Assembly: GCA_914767715.1 (NCBI GenBank)
Contig: OU612065.1
Coordinates: 1-64,000 of the forward strand
DNA: 64,000 nucleotides
Reading direction: 5' to 3'
Origin: Membranipora membranacea
Taxonomy: Eukaryota; Bryozoa; Gymnolaemata; Cheilostomatida; Membraniporidae
The notes beneath the pieces were generated by a model, which saw only the letters and a list, made by a program, of their open reading frames with translations, made no database searches and was not told where the DNA came from. Shown here piece after piece: positions 49,501 through 61,143 of the stretch (within the stretch, counting starts at the first letter, position 1; every line of letters begins with the position of its first letter). A program made the position numbers and the translations under genes.

Positions 49501-51722
49501 GTGCTGTCAGTATGGTAAAGGTCTCTTTTTAACATTTGAACATGAAGAAATGTAAATGTTAATGTTTGATGTTAATGTTTGATGCTTGATGTTAATGTTT
49601 GACGTTAATGTTTGATGCTAATGTTTGATGTTAATGTTTGATGTTATTGTTATTGATGTACACATTACAGGTCTGAGCGCTAGAGTGAATGATGATAAAG
49701 AGGACACAGCATCGTTACTATCTAAGTTAGATAAAGCTGATCTTATAGTAGCGTTACTATCACCTAAGTTCTTATTGGATCCTGACCTGATAGAAGCTCT
49801 ACAAGTAGCTATAAATCGACAGAGATATGATAAACATACCAGACTTTACCCAGTATTACTATCATCTACACTGCCACCTTCTACTCCCACATCAGAGGAT
49901 TACAAGAGATACTGTGAGCTTCTTATGTATGAGCTCTCATATGAAGATCCTATCTGGTCTTCTCTCACATTAGGTATGTATCACTACGCAACTGTACAGT
50001 GCCGCGCAGTGCAATGCAGTGTCGTGTAATGCAATACTGTGCAGTTCTGTGCCGTGTCGAGGTGTGCAGTGCCGTGCAGTTCTGTGCCGTGCTGTGTCGA
50101 GGTGTGCAGTTCTGTGCCGTGCTGTGTCGAGGTGTGCAGTGCCGTGCAGTTCTGTGCCGTGCAGTGCCGTGTCGAGGTGTGCAGTGCCGTGCAGTGCTGT
50201 GTCATGCTGGTGGTTGCTTTTGCTTCATCGGGCAATGCATAATAACCATTACAGATACAATGATATGTTAGAACAGCCCGCCGCCTGATGACCATGTATT
50301 TATTTACAGATGAAGAGATGCAGAGACATGATAATTATAAGACTATGATGAATGGAGTCTCAGTGATTCAGGCTCAATATGAGGCTATGAGAGAGAAGAG
50401 AAGAGATGATAGCAGTGAAGATGACGATAAACTGCTACGCTCTCAAAAAGATAAACAAGTGAAACGACTCAAGTTTGTGCATTCAGTGTGCAATAGAGCT
50501 TTATACCACATACTAAATCCACAGTAAGTCAAAATTAATGTGCCGCTATAGCCATAATCAAACTAAAAGTTCATTTCATTACAGCTATTTCCACAATCAC
50601 ATTATAATATATTGAGAGAAATGCAGTAAAATATAGTATATAATATCAAATAATATATATCATAAACAAATAGTGTGGACACAAGCTGTAAATTATTGGT
50701 GATAAGATAAAAATTACCCCAGTTAAAGATTACACAAAGACTACACAAAGACTAATGCATGTTATAGTTATTATTATTGACGGTGGAAAGAGAGCATCCA
50801 ATAAGGGCAGATAACTCTCATTCTCTGCATTATGATGTCACTATGTACAGGACGTTTGGGACAAAGCACTTTTTGTGATTGACTGAGGCTGCTAGCAATT
50901 GTTTCTTGCACGTAATCATTAGTTTGATGACATGATTCATGATTCATTGTATATCATGTAACTAATCATTGAAAGTGTTGGCCATGCAAATCTTACATGA
51001 TTTTATCATGAAGTATCTGCCTGACGATAACATGCATTTGTCTTTCTGTAGTCGTTAAAGTTCATATTATTTGTTTATTATAATTTAAGCCCATTTAAGA
51101 TCACGTTTTTGTAAAGTTGTTTGTTTGTGGTTGTTGGTCTCCATTTGACTGAGTTGATTTATTTTTGTTTTAGAGCTACTGATAGTCGTGTTCTCATTGA
51201 CATATATAGTTACATAAAACTTGTCGTCAATGCGAAAGCTGATGTAGAAAAGAAGCGTGCCACTCTTATGGACGGTATCCGCAAGAACTATGCTGGAATC
51301 CAGGTATGATATTATGTTGTACATCACGTGACCATTTAATCAACTCATGTCCGTCAATTTTGACTTGATGTACCATATAAAACCAAATGTTTGACTCTTT
51401 TCCCACAAACATCAAAAGGCAACTTAGTGATCTTACTGTATAAGGTTATATAATTTTATTGGTAATGCTATTCATTATTTAGGTATCCAACTCTAGTCAA
51501 AAGGAGAGTAACCTGAATGATGAGAAAATAGAAGTAAGTGATGGGAAGCTGAGCACTGATAAATCATCTCATACAGACAAAGCTGAAGCAGCCGCTGATG
51601 ATGACGGGGATACGGAGCCGCCTTCAGAAGCTAATAAACCTGCCCTAGACAATATCCATGAAATGAGATCAAAATACAGGAATGAGAACCAAACAAACTC
51701 ACAATCCTGTGTACTTCTATGA
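37591..51722 (+). CDS. Macro-like/triple-TIR protein with C-terminal prenylation box, 15 exons, about 896 aa
   Basis: Exons: 37591-37729, 38448-38601, 38996-39137, 39743-39899, 41234-41447, 44528-44704, 44966-45091, 45762-45934, 46856-46992, 48055-48249, 48659-48848, 49671-49973, 50310-50523, 51174-51303, 51483-51722; all phases agree, total 2691 nt. Residues 1-197 are macro-like (LYFGDITSQQEKVDLLMISAF, SPLLSTGNQG). TIR1 spans about 210-325 (FYLSFVPDDE, FLSPMFLENDDCMDEY). TIR2 spans about 387-530 (YDLFISYAHANES, FVDRSELKTGGSWQQKL, SDAYMRSKMCDEEF). TIR3 spans about 571-702 (ADLIVALLSPKFLLDP). A helical, charged tail ends in CVLL, a geranylgeranylation-type CaaX. TIR2 keeps the C-x-x-E pattern holding the NADase glutamate. 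Inference: a membrane-tethered NAD+ signalling or defence protein. The exon 9 donor (GTTATT) is weak. Confidence 0.82.
38314..38340. repeat. Short palindrome sharing AATGAACTAAACCT with 9922
   Basis: CAATGAACT ... AGTTCATTG around AAACCTTG, in intron 1 of the macro-TIR gene. Confidence 0.65.
41470..41850. repeat. Irregular CACACATGTCACACCATCA repeat in intron 5 of the macro-TIR gene
   Basis: A degenerate tandem repeat of about 14-15 bases, mixing ACACATGTC, ACCATCA and ACACATATC words. Three plus frames stay open across it; these are not genes. Confidence 0.9.
41905..44514. mobile_element. Non-autonomous hAT-like transposon, 2594 bases, with 8-base target duplication
   Basis: GTCTATGA lies directly outside both ends (41905-41912 and 44507-44514). 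The left end CCGCCCTGGGCAACCTGCGG and right end AAGGTTGCCCACCTATG share the GGGCAACC core of hAT termini. Inside there is no transposase frame. A 207-base tandem repeat (ACAAGTGCTCCGGAATTTTA ...) has starts at 43732, 43939 and 44146, with diverged copies near 42345, 42539 and 42740. The insertion sits in intron 5, which splits TIR1. Confidence 0.85.
46357..46406. repeat. 50-base palindrome in intron 8 of the macro-TIR gene
   Basis: CGATTTCACAATTTCACAATA, eight-base spacer, then the exact inverse. It is probably a minimal hairpin MITE. Confidence 0.85.
47050..47195 (+). repeat. 36-base repeat, 4 copies, directly after exon 9 of the macro-TIR gene
   Basis: Unit TGGTACCCATCCATCAAACA plus ACTACTACAGTCAGCC. 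If the weak exon 9 donor is not used, the reading frame stays open through this block to a stop at 47215-47217, adding repeats of WYPSIKQLLQSA. Confidence 0.93.
47450..47972. repeat. 47-base tandem repeat, about 11 copies, in intron 9
   Basis: Unit CTACTCTGGGGTATATCATG plus ACTCATACACACCTATACTA plus AGTCTTA, with ACTAAGTC/ACAAAGTC variants. Confidence 0.94.
49545..49655. repeat. GATGTTAATGTTT repeat in intron 11
   Basis: About eight short degenerate copies, ending just before the exon 12 acceptor. Confidence 0.85.
49985..50205. repeat. GTGCCGTGCAGT/GTGTCGAGGTGTGCA repeat in intron 12
   Basis: An irregular mixture of short GC-richer units. All frames across it are open and cysteine/valine-rich, which is a repeat effect. 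Confidence 0.9.
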
Positions 51723-51751
51723 TTGCTTTCCATAAATAGATAGATAGTACT

Positions 51752-51841
51752 ATTAGGCCGCCAACTATTAGGCCGCCAACTATTAGGCCGTCAACTATTA
51801 GGCCGCCAACTATTAGGCCGCCAACTATTAGGCCGCCAATG
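51752..51841. repeat. 15-base repeat (CTATTAGGCCGCCAA), 6 copies
   Basis: Lies just past the stop of the macro-TIR gene, probably in its 3'UTR. The rest of the 800-base spacer to 52523 is AT-rich, with a plus-strand AATAAA at 52087-52092 and no coding evidence. Confidence 0.9.
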
Positions 51842-52523
51842 ATTCATTTATTCTTACATGAATGGCATCTGTGAAATTATAAGATGTTTCTCATTGGTCA
51901 GATTGTTTTATAAATGATACAATCTTATAACAGCAACTCCGTCCCACTCACCAGTCAATGAGTCAAGTTATTTTTATACCAGGCTGTTTTTGTATCCATT
52001 TATTTTTAGATGATTTTTTTATCGTATTATTTTATTACATTATGATGCAAAACCATTTTAAATGCAGATATATATTGTTTACAGGTAATAAATTTTCGAC
52101 CAAAATGCCGACCATAAAATGTGTAATCATAGAAATATGGTGATTTTTTTCCAGTTAGTTAGATAAGACTGCGATATATCTGGAAGAGTGATCAATACAT
52201 TCTGTATAATCTATATATATAATACCATGATTTAATGTGATGTATGTGACTCACCAATCCCTGATGTTTATCATATAACCTTATGTGGGACAAGGTTTCG
52301 TCATTTTGTTACAAGTCTTATGGATTATAATTATGGATTCATACTGAAAATAATACTGATGGTTTGATCGTAATGGCTGATTGCGATATAATACTGTCAA
52401 CAAGCTTTCATTTTGCGCTGATAAAAGAAATGATCATTATTTTGTCAGGCGATAATGGAACATGGGAGTTGTCTTCCAACACTGTTACAGCGTTTGGAGT
52501 GATGTTAAACCAGGACACTTAGA

Positions 52524-55500
52524 TCAGCACACAGCGAGAGAAAGATGTATATCATTGATATGATCTAATATAACCTGATAATATGAGATTAGACCTCGAT
52601 AACACAAAGTCTCAAGTGTGGTAAGCTGTACAGTTCTCGGGTGTGTGAGGCTAGAGAAATCGTAGTCACTAGACAGCATCCTCTGTATGTTAGTAAATCT
52701 CTCATCACAATCATTAGCTATCTGTATCACTAAGTTACGACTGACTGAGCTGTGATCTCTTACTCCTCCCCCTCCTCCCCCTCCAGTTCTTCTATGTGTT
52801 TGTTTAGCCGTAGCGGAGGACGGATGCCAATCATCAGGAAGATGACCTGCTCCGGTGTTTGATTGGTGGTGTTTAAATACATAAACAGTTGAATTAATCT
52901 GTGATTTAAGCGTCCTCACCTACAATCAAATATACTATGGTACAGCATTATACAGTACGGTATATTACATTATAATACAGTAGGACAGTACATTATAATA
53001 ATGTCGGAAAGTGCAGTATAATATAGTACAGAAGGACCGTGCAGTATGGAGTTTACGTATGAAAACAGGGACAGGACAGCTGAGGAGGCATTGACCTTCA
53101 TCGTATTCAGGTTCTACATGCAGCTATTTCAAAACAAATCCACCATTACTTCTCTTGCTCAGCATATCAATTTGATAAAGCAGCCAGCTAAGTAAAGTTT
53201 GAGCTGGTCGACATTATAATAAGCTCATATCCCTGTGACTGGAATGGTACACAAATTTTGAAAGCTGTTGAGTATAGATTTGGCTTTGTTACCTTGTCAC
53301 AGAAGAACTGATGTAGGTTTATAAGCTGGTTAATAGGATGAGCTGAGAGTGTAGACGAGCTGTTAGCTAAACTCTGAAACTTTAGTAAGTCTTTAATAGT
53401 ACATATCTTAGTAACATCTACAGGATGTATGAGCTGTAAGGTGAGCAGCAGATCAGATATACTCTTATTAAACTCGGTCAGCGTCTCTCTCATTAATACG
53501 ATAATATTCTCTGTCATGTCAGCGCATCTTCTAAGCAGAGATAAATCTTCAGTATTAAGAGTTATCTCTCCGTACATTGCATCGTCACTACCTGCTTATA
53601 AACAATTACAGTTAGGATATCAATTCAATAACCTGCTTATATTTCATGACAAATATAGGCACATATCAAGTGTACTACCTCTCAGTACGAGTGTACTACC
53701 TCTCAGTGCGAGTGTACTACCTCTCAGTACGAGTGTACTACCTCCCAGTACGAGTGTACTACCTCTCAGTACGAGTGTACTACCTCTTAGTACGAGTGTA
53801 CTTCCTCTCAGTACGAGTGTACTACCTCCCAGTACGAGTGTACTACCTCTCAGTACGAGTGTACTACCTCTCAGTACGAGTGTACTACCTCTCAGTACGA
53901 GTGTACTACCTCTCAGTACGAGTGTACTACCTCTCAGTACGAGTGTACTACCTCCCAGTACGATTGTATTACCTCTCAGTACGAGTGTACTACCTCTCAG
54001 TACGAGTGTACTACCTCTCAGTACGAGTGTACTACCTCTCAGTACGAGTGTACTACCTCTCAGTACGAGTGTACTACCTCTCAGTACGAGTGTACTACCT
54101 CTCAGTACGAGTGTACTACCTCCCAGTACGAGTGTACTACCTCTCAGTACGAGTGTACTACCTCTCAGTACGAGTGTACTACCTCTCAGTACGAGTGTAC
54201 TACCTCCCAGTACGAGTGTACTACCTCTCAGTACGAGTGTACTACCTCCCATTACGAGTGTACTACCTCCAGGTACGAGTGTACTACCTCTCAGTACGAG
54301 TGTACTACCTCTCAGTGCGAGTGTACTACCTCTCAGTGCGAGTGTACTACCTCCCAGTACGAGTGTACTACCTCTCAGTACGAGTGTACTACCTCTCAGT
54401 ACGAGTGTACTACCTCTCAGTACGAGTGTACTACCTCTCAGTACGAGTGTACTACCTCTCAGTACGAGTGTACCACCTCTTATTTACAAGCGTACTACAA
54501 TAATCACAGCCCGTAGAATATACAGTTATACAGTGTACGCTGGTTAATTCGAATCCTGTTAATATGAAGTTTCTGTTAATTCAGACACCTGAGTGTGGTC
54601 CCAGCTCAGCCAATGGTTTTAGTCACATTTTATTTGAAATTGTAACTCTAATTCAAAGTTGTCTTCCCCCACCAAAGAAGAAAGTTCAAAGTTGTCTTTT
54701 CTTATCAAGGAAGGATGTAACCCCTTGTTCAGATGTTTGTTTTAGACAATGCAGACAAAGGGAGTAATCAATATCTATATTTAACAAAGCGGCCAACCCT
54801 GCATATCCAATTCAGTGGTTACTACTGCTCACTGGTCATCAGTGTTTAATTTCCATGACCCGTTGCATTGCACAATACAACAAATGAAATGTTGCTGTTT
54901 GGTCAAACCAGAGAGAAATATGCCCCACATTCGTTGAAAATCCCCGCGAGCTGACATCATTGTAATTAGAACAATTCAATTCAATTAGAACCAATTTCTT
55001 GGGTCCCCTAGAGTTTGAATTAAGTGATTTCCACTGTATATTCAAAATACCTGCAATATCATCATCCGTGGTATAGTTGGAAAAGACATCTGATATGCTT
55101 GCATTATTGGCTGAATTGTCATCAAAGGTTTTCGAGTGGACTAAGCTCAGCAGTTCATGTCTGCAACTCTCGTAATCTTCGTCTTTAATTTTTACTCTTA
55201 GCCTAATCTCTTTCAAGCCATACTCTGTTAGAATATTAGAGGTTACAAATGCCTCCTCAAGACTCTCGTTGAGCTCCCCACTAGCATATATCCTCATGAG
55301 CTTCTCCAAGGCTAGCAGGTGCAGCACCTGGGTCTGTAACATATAGAAATGTGATTGTTATCTAGGGAGTGAAAGTTAGAGTTTCTTTATTATTTGTCAC
55401 TGCAATCCTTCCAGGTAAGTGGTAGAAGTATTTATTAAAGTTTGAGGATCTGTCTTAGAATGACCACCACTAAATTTTTTCTCTGCTACAGAACAAAATA

Positions 55501-58500
55501 CCTTGTAAACTAAGAAGTAAAGAGAAATGTTCAAAAAGCCAGTAATAACATCATTGGTCAGCCAGATAATTGGGGCTACAGTGGTGGCCAAACCCCAAAC
55601 AAATTACAAACATTGCACGCACATCATGAAAAGCCCAGGCAACATACCAACCATACCCGTTATCCAACGGACGACCAGTAACACTACGCCAATCCAATTG
55701 TGAGATTGCCATGTTCAACTCAAAATACTAAGAGATGCATCTCTCGGGTGAGAAAAGAACCTACTTTTTGGAGCAAGATTGTTTATATCAAAAGCTTTAT
55801 AACCCGTCCCAAGTATGAGATAAGAGTTTAACATACCTGTACAATCACACTACCCTTATAAACACTATGGAATATAATCCCCTGCAGTCTCTCCATAGCA
55901 TTAAGTATATCGGTAGCTTGTTCTCCCTGATCAACCATTGAGCTGGATATCCTGTCAGCTAGATTTAGGAATGTAGTTTGAGTTTTATCATCTAATCTAT
56001 GTCTATCAGCCTGAGGAGGAGCAGCCTTGTCTGCGTGTATCAGACTGTCTATCTGAGGTTGGTCTGCGTGTATCAGACTCTCTATGTGACAGCTGATAGG
56101 CAGAGCACCTGTCAGTATCAGTTCATCACATTAACATCAGTTATGATGGCGATGAGGCTCTATGTGCGCAATAGCATTTGGAATGCTATTTGAGGCACCG
56201 AGTCCAAAAATAAGTTGGCACTTAAGGCAGTCAAAATATGGGAAGATGGGTATTAGCTGGGAATGATCTGGTGACGGTATTAACTGGGAATGATCTGGTG
56301 ATTGGTATTAGCTGGGAATGATCTGGTGATGGGTATTACCTGGGAACGATCTGGTGACGGGTATTAGTAGGAATGATCTGGTGACGGGTATTAGTAGGAA
56401 TGATCTGGTGATGGGTATTAGTAGGGAATGATCTGGTGACGGGTATTAGTAGAATGATCTGGTGATGGGTATTAGTAGGGAATGATCTGGTAATGGGTAT
56501 TAGTAGGGAATGATCTGGTGACGGGTATTAGTAGGAATGATCTGTTGACGGGTATTAGTAGGGAATGATCTGGTGATGGGTATTAGTAGGGAATGATCTG
56601 GTGACGGGTATTAGTAGAATGATCTGGTGATGGGTATTAGTAGGGAATGATCTGGTGATGAGTATTAGTAGGGAATGATCTGGTGATGGGTATTAACTGG
56701 GAATGATCTGGTGATGGGTATCAGTAGGGAAAGATCTGGTGACGGGTATTAACTGGGAATGATCTGGTGACTGGTATTAACTGGCAATGATCTGGTGACG
56801 GGTATTAGTAGGAATGATCTGGTGATGGGTATTAGTAGGGAATGATCTGGTAATGGGTATTAGTAGGGAATGATCTGGTGACGGGTATTAGTAGAATGAT
56901 CTGGTGATGGGTATTAGTAGGGAATGATCTGGTGATGGGTATCAGTAGGGAATGATCTGGTGACGGGTATTAACTGGGAATGATCTGGTGACGGGTATTA
57001 ACTGGGAATGATCTGGTGACGGGTATTAACTGGGAATGATCTGGTGACGGGTATTAACTGGGAATGATCTGGTGACGGGTATTAACTGGGAATGATCTGG
57101 TGACAGATATTAGCTGGGAATGATCTGGTGATGAGTATTAGCTGGGAATGATCTGGTTACGGGTATTAACTGGGAACGATCTGGTGATGGGTATTAGCTG
57201 GGAATGATCTGGTGACGGGTATTAGCTGGGAATGATCTGGTGATGGGTATTAGCTGTGAATGATTTCGTGACGGGTATTAACTGGGAATGATCTGGAGAT
57301 GGGTATTAGCTGGGAATGATCTGATGACGGGTATTAACTGGGAATGATTAGTTTCACTGCTGATGGATAACACAGCACATGTTATAACGTACCGATCATG
57401 TTAGTGGGGTGCTTTTTGTCTGACTTATCACCTCTTCTGACTCCATATACAAACTCATTCTGGGCATCAGTGTTATGATTACTTATAGAAGAGCTCTTAC
57501 GTAACACTTTACCTCTGAACTTGGGAACCTCATATATGGAGATTGAGTCTGAAATAACAAATGTGTCAAATCCTTTTTTCAATTTTTTATGAAGTATTTT
57601 AATAAATTTTTTTTTTTTCTTTTTATATGTTTTTATTAGTAGTTTCTACATAAATTAACATTGTGTGCATTCATTTTATCAATAACTGATACAGAAAGCT
57701 TCTATAAACTAAATTTTACTACTGTCTTGGTTTCTGTGAGCAGTGAATGCATGTCAATTAATATTGAGCGCTATTAACCACAGTGATACCATCAGCTAGG
57801 TCATATATATATCATGTACTTATTATGAATATACACCACAAATTGTATATAAGACAGTGACACCACTTACCCAGTGCCTTCCGAGCCCCTACACTCTCCA
57901 GCGCTTCACTCAGTTTCTGTTTTGTAGCCTTGACTTTGTCTTTTTGAAGCCATATGTCGAGCACCATCTGAGCGTACCTTGACTGTTTTCCATGTGGTAT
58001 CACAACTATTTGTGACATGTCTTTATCCACTAATCCTAAAGCCTCTGCAAGTTGTCTCCACTTTTTATGTATATTAGGCACAATATAGGGAAACAGATGA
58101 GATACGTCTGTAAAGAACAAAATCAGACAAAACGCTGTCAAGTATCAGGTTGAAAATTATTCGCAAATAATTGCTATTTCAAAACTCCATAGTAGAATGA
58201 TTTGCCAGTGAAGCTATATAAAGGATACATGACTCCTTTTTTCGTATCATTGTAAAGCTCTAAATCTGACAAAGGGACTTTGTGTGCACCAATCCTGACA
58301 TATATTAAAGATTGACCATGGAGTAATCTCGGTGTTTGTCTCCCCTGCAGAAAGCGGAAGCAGAGGAGATAATGGGTATGAGGCATGCGCAACAAAAAAA
58401 GATCTACATAGTTTCAATGTTGATCAACAGCTTATTCTCAAAAACTTTTTGAACGAAATTAACTGATCATTCAGTGCTATTTATGCTTTTTGGTAAGCCA

Positions 58501-61143
58501 AATTTCCGAGTGTCTACTCATACATTTCATCTATCAGCGTCTACTCATACATTTCATCTATCAGCGTCTACTCATACATTTCATCTATCAGCGTCTACTC
58601 ATACATTTCATCTATCAGCGCCTACTCATACATTTCATCTATCAGCGTCTACTCAAACATTTCATCTATCAGCGTCTACTCAAACATTTCATCTATCAGC
58701 GTCTACTCATACATTTCATCTATCAGCGTCTACTCATACATTTCATCTATCAGCGTCTACTCATACATTTCATCTATCAGCGCCTACTCATACATTTCAT
58801 CTATCAGCGTCTACTCATACATTTCATCTATCAGCGTCTACTCATACATTTCATCTATCAGCGTCTACTCATACATTTCATCTATCAACGTCTACTCAAA
58901 CATTTCATCTATCAGCGTCTACTCATACATTTCATCTATCAGGGTCTGCTCATACATTTCATCTATCAGCGTCTACTCATACATTTCATCTATCAGCGTC
59001 TACTCATACATTTCATCTATCAACGTCTACTCAAACATTTCATCTATCAGCGTCTACTCATACATTTCATCTATCAGGGTCTGCTCATACATTTCATCTA
59101 TCAACGTCTACTCAAACATTTCATCTATCAGCGTCTACTCATACATTTCATCTATCAGGGTCTGCTCATACATTTCATCTATCAGCGTCTGCTCATACAT
59201 TTCATCTATCAGCGTCTACTCATACATTTCATCTATCAGGGTCTGCTCATACATTTCATCTATCAACGTCTACTCAAACATTTCATCTATCAGCGTCTAC
59301 TCATACATTTCATCTATCAGGGTCTGCTCATACATTTCATCTATCAGCGTCTGCTCATACATTTCATCTATCAGCATCTACTCATACATTTCATCTATCA
59401 GCGTCTACTCATACATTTCATCTATCACTCTCCAAAGAACTTTTCATACATCTTTCATTTATCCAAAGTCAATCTGCACTTGAAGGTTACACAATTATTC
59501 TGTGCATGCTTGAAATTACCTTGTAATTCCTCACTATGCTTCTTCTTGCTTCTTCCTCGAGATCTCTTGATCTTCTTAGATTTCTGTCTTTTAAATGGCT
59601 ACAAAAAAATCACAGTTTATTCTCAGAGATATGCAAAGGTCATGTTTGTTTGCAGTGCATAGGGCTTTTCATTGTGTAAGTGATAAGTGTCAACAGATCC
59701 AGGCCCACTGACCCATATCGGCTGAGGAATTTAACGCTGGATTTTCAGAAATTTTGTTTGGATTGGATGTCCTAGATGAAGTTTTATTCAATTTGCCTGC
59801 ATTTGTCGGCCATTGTTCTAAATCTGATCATCATGTCAGTTTATTAGGCTTGCACAGTACAGTCAGCTCAATACTGCAGGAGGTAAGATGGAATTATACC
59901 GGTGGGGCAACTGAAGACGCAAGTTGCAGAGTTTTATCTTGTGTGGAATCTGCATCACTTTCCTCGCAGGTAATATTATCGTTTAATGAGAAGATGGAGT
60001 CATTGAGTGATTGTCTCCTCATTTCTCCAGCCATTCCATCCAAATCTAGAATAGCAACATGCACTGAATCGATCAAAGAGCATCAGGTTAGCTAACATCT
60101 GGATCTTTAGCAGCTACAGATAAGCTTAATCCAGGGAGGGAGATACAAATATGCAGAAGTAGTAGGATGCAAACACAAGAAGATATTCAGGGTTTTAAAA
60201 ACAAGGCAAGGAAATTCGAGGTGAAGAAATACCGAGTCGGCGTGCGAACAAGGAAGAAAAATATTGAGCAAAAAAAGGAAAACTAGAGATGCAACAGGTG
60301 TAGAGTCAAAGGGTTGAGATCTGAGGGGCTGAGTTACATGGTGGAAAACTAATCGGCGGGAGAATAAAAGAAATGGTGGTAAAAGATAATAAAAGGATAA
60401 AGGATATAAAGATAAAAGTGGAAGTTAAGGGGGGGGGGAGTTAATCCATGATGAAGAAGGGGGTATTACATCAACCAGGTACAGGATATGGGGTGATGTA
60501 CCACCAATGGCTATATCCATAGTATCTGGTGGCACAATTAAGTACCTGAGTTTAGCAGTACAGTGTTCTCAAGTAGATCTACAAGATGTGTCTGTCCAGA
60601 TCCAAACTTTAATGAAGCAATAAGTGTGTTATAGGCTTTATCTCCCCTGTGTGGTATCATGTGTAACAGCCTGTCATTCATAGCAAACGTTGTGTTCATA
60701 GATTTAACCTCATCTACCATATCAAGACTTAAAACGCCCTACAACACAAGAGAATAAAATCATCACTTTAATGGTTGCACCAGATGGTAACCTGAAAACA
60801 GCATTACTTGATAACCAATAATACCAAGTTATTATCATAATCAGCCCGGTCTTAGAAAACAGGCTTTGACAATTATAGTACATGTACTTTGTTACACTAT
60901 CAAAACAATCCCGCTCACATTTAACCTCCCCTCCCCCTCCTAGTGCCTTCATCTATATCATCATCCTGACATATTGGTAACCACCACATAAGATCATATG
61001 GGGAGGGATAAAATATCAGAATGTGACCGACTCACCTCTTGTATAAAGTAAGGAATCATATACTCAGTCTGCATCTCATTTACAAGCTGTACATAATTCT
61101 TTTTTATCCTGAGACGATGATCTGACGACATTGACTTACGCAT
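52524..61143 (-). CDS. CARD-Death domain protein with long C-terminal region, 10 exons, about 728 aa
   Basis: Exons: 61036-61143, 60546-60738, 59900-60063, 59520-59598, 57871-58107, 57393-57548, 55837-56108, 55051-55333, 53293-53591, 52524-52919; all GT-AG, phases agree, total 2187 nt. Residues 1-100 are a CARD (LRIKKNYVQLVNEMQ, LLHMIPHRGDKAYNTLIASL). The linker has a lysine/arginine run, KRQKSKKIKRSRGRSKKK (exon 4), like a nuclear signal. The Death domain is about 185-260 (HKKWRQLAEALGL, MVLDIWLQKDKVKATKQKL). The remaining 465 residues, with LLALEKLMRIYASGELNE and SLLRRCADMTENI, are mainly helical and not assigned; a 7-glycine run lies in exon 10. CARD plus DD suggests a death-fold adaptor, as in RAIDD, though far longer. 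It converges with the macro-TIR gene. Confidence 0.8.
53672..54478. repeat. 21-base minisatellite, about 38 copies, in intron 8 of the CARD-Death gene
   Basis: Unit GTACTACCTCTCAGTACGAG plus T, with CTCCCAGT and CAGTGCGA variants. Frames of 200-370 codons on both strands are artefacts of the period being divisible by three. Confidence 0.96.
54479..55050. other. Remainder of intron 8; nothing recognised
   Basis: A duplicated TCAAAGTTGTCTT pair occurs near 54653-54699. No further feature. Confidence 0.4.
56225..57352. repeat. 27-28-base minisatellite, about 40 copies, in intron 6 of the CARD-Death gene
   Basis: Unit GGGTATTAGTAGGGAATGAT plus CTGGTGAC; two sub-types, TTAGTAGG and TTAACTGGG, are grouped in blocks, suggesting local expansion and conversion. 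Confidence 0.95.
58505..59430. repeat. 27-base minisatellite, about 34 copies, in intron 4 of the CARD-Death gene
   Basis: Unit GTCTACTCATACATTTCATC plus TATCAGC. Variants (CAAACA, AACGTC, GGGTCTG) recur in the same order several times, showing higher-order duplication. Plus-strand frames of 350-390 codons are artefacts. Confidence 0.96.

Noticed and set aside
49984-50295. Cysteine-rich frames on both strands
   Set aside because: They come from the GTGCCGTGCAGT repeat in intron 12 of the macro-TIR gene.
53429-54547. 372-codon plus-strand frame
   Set aside because: A minisatellite artefact, antisense to an exon and intron of the CARD-Death gene.
58174-58395. Minus-strand frame after a CTGCAG acceptor (GRQTPRLLHG ...)
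   Set aside because: It has no good donor giving the phase needed to join the Death-domain exon; exon 59520-59598 fits instead.
58474-59662. 350- and 390-codon plus-strand frames
   Set aside because: Produced by the 27-base minisatellite; no codon structure or domain.
59754-60095. Plus-strand frame of 113 codons
   Set aside because: It is antisense to exon 3 (59900-60063) of the CARD-Death gene, whose minus-strand reading has matching phases with its neighbours.
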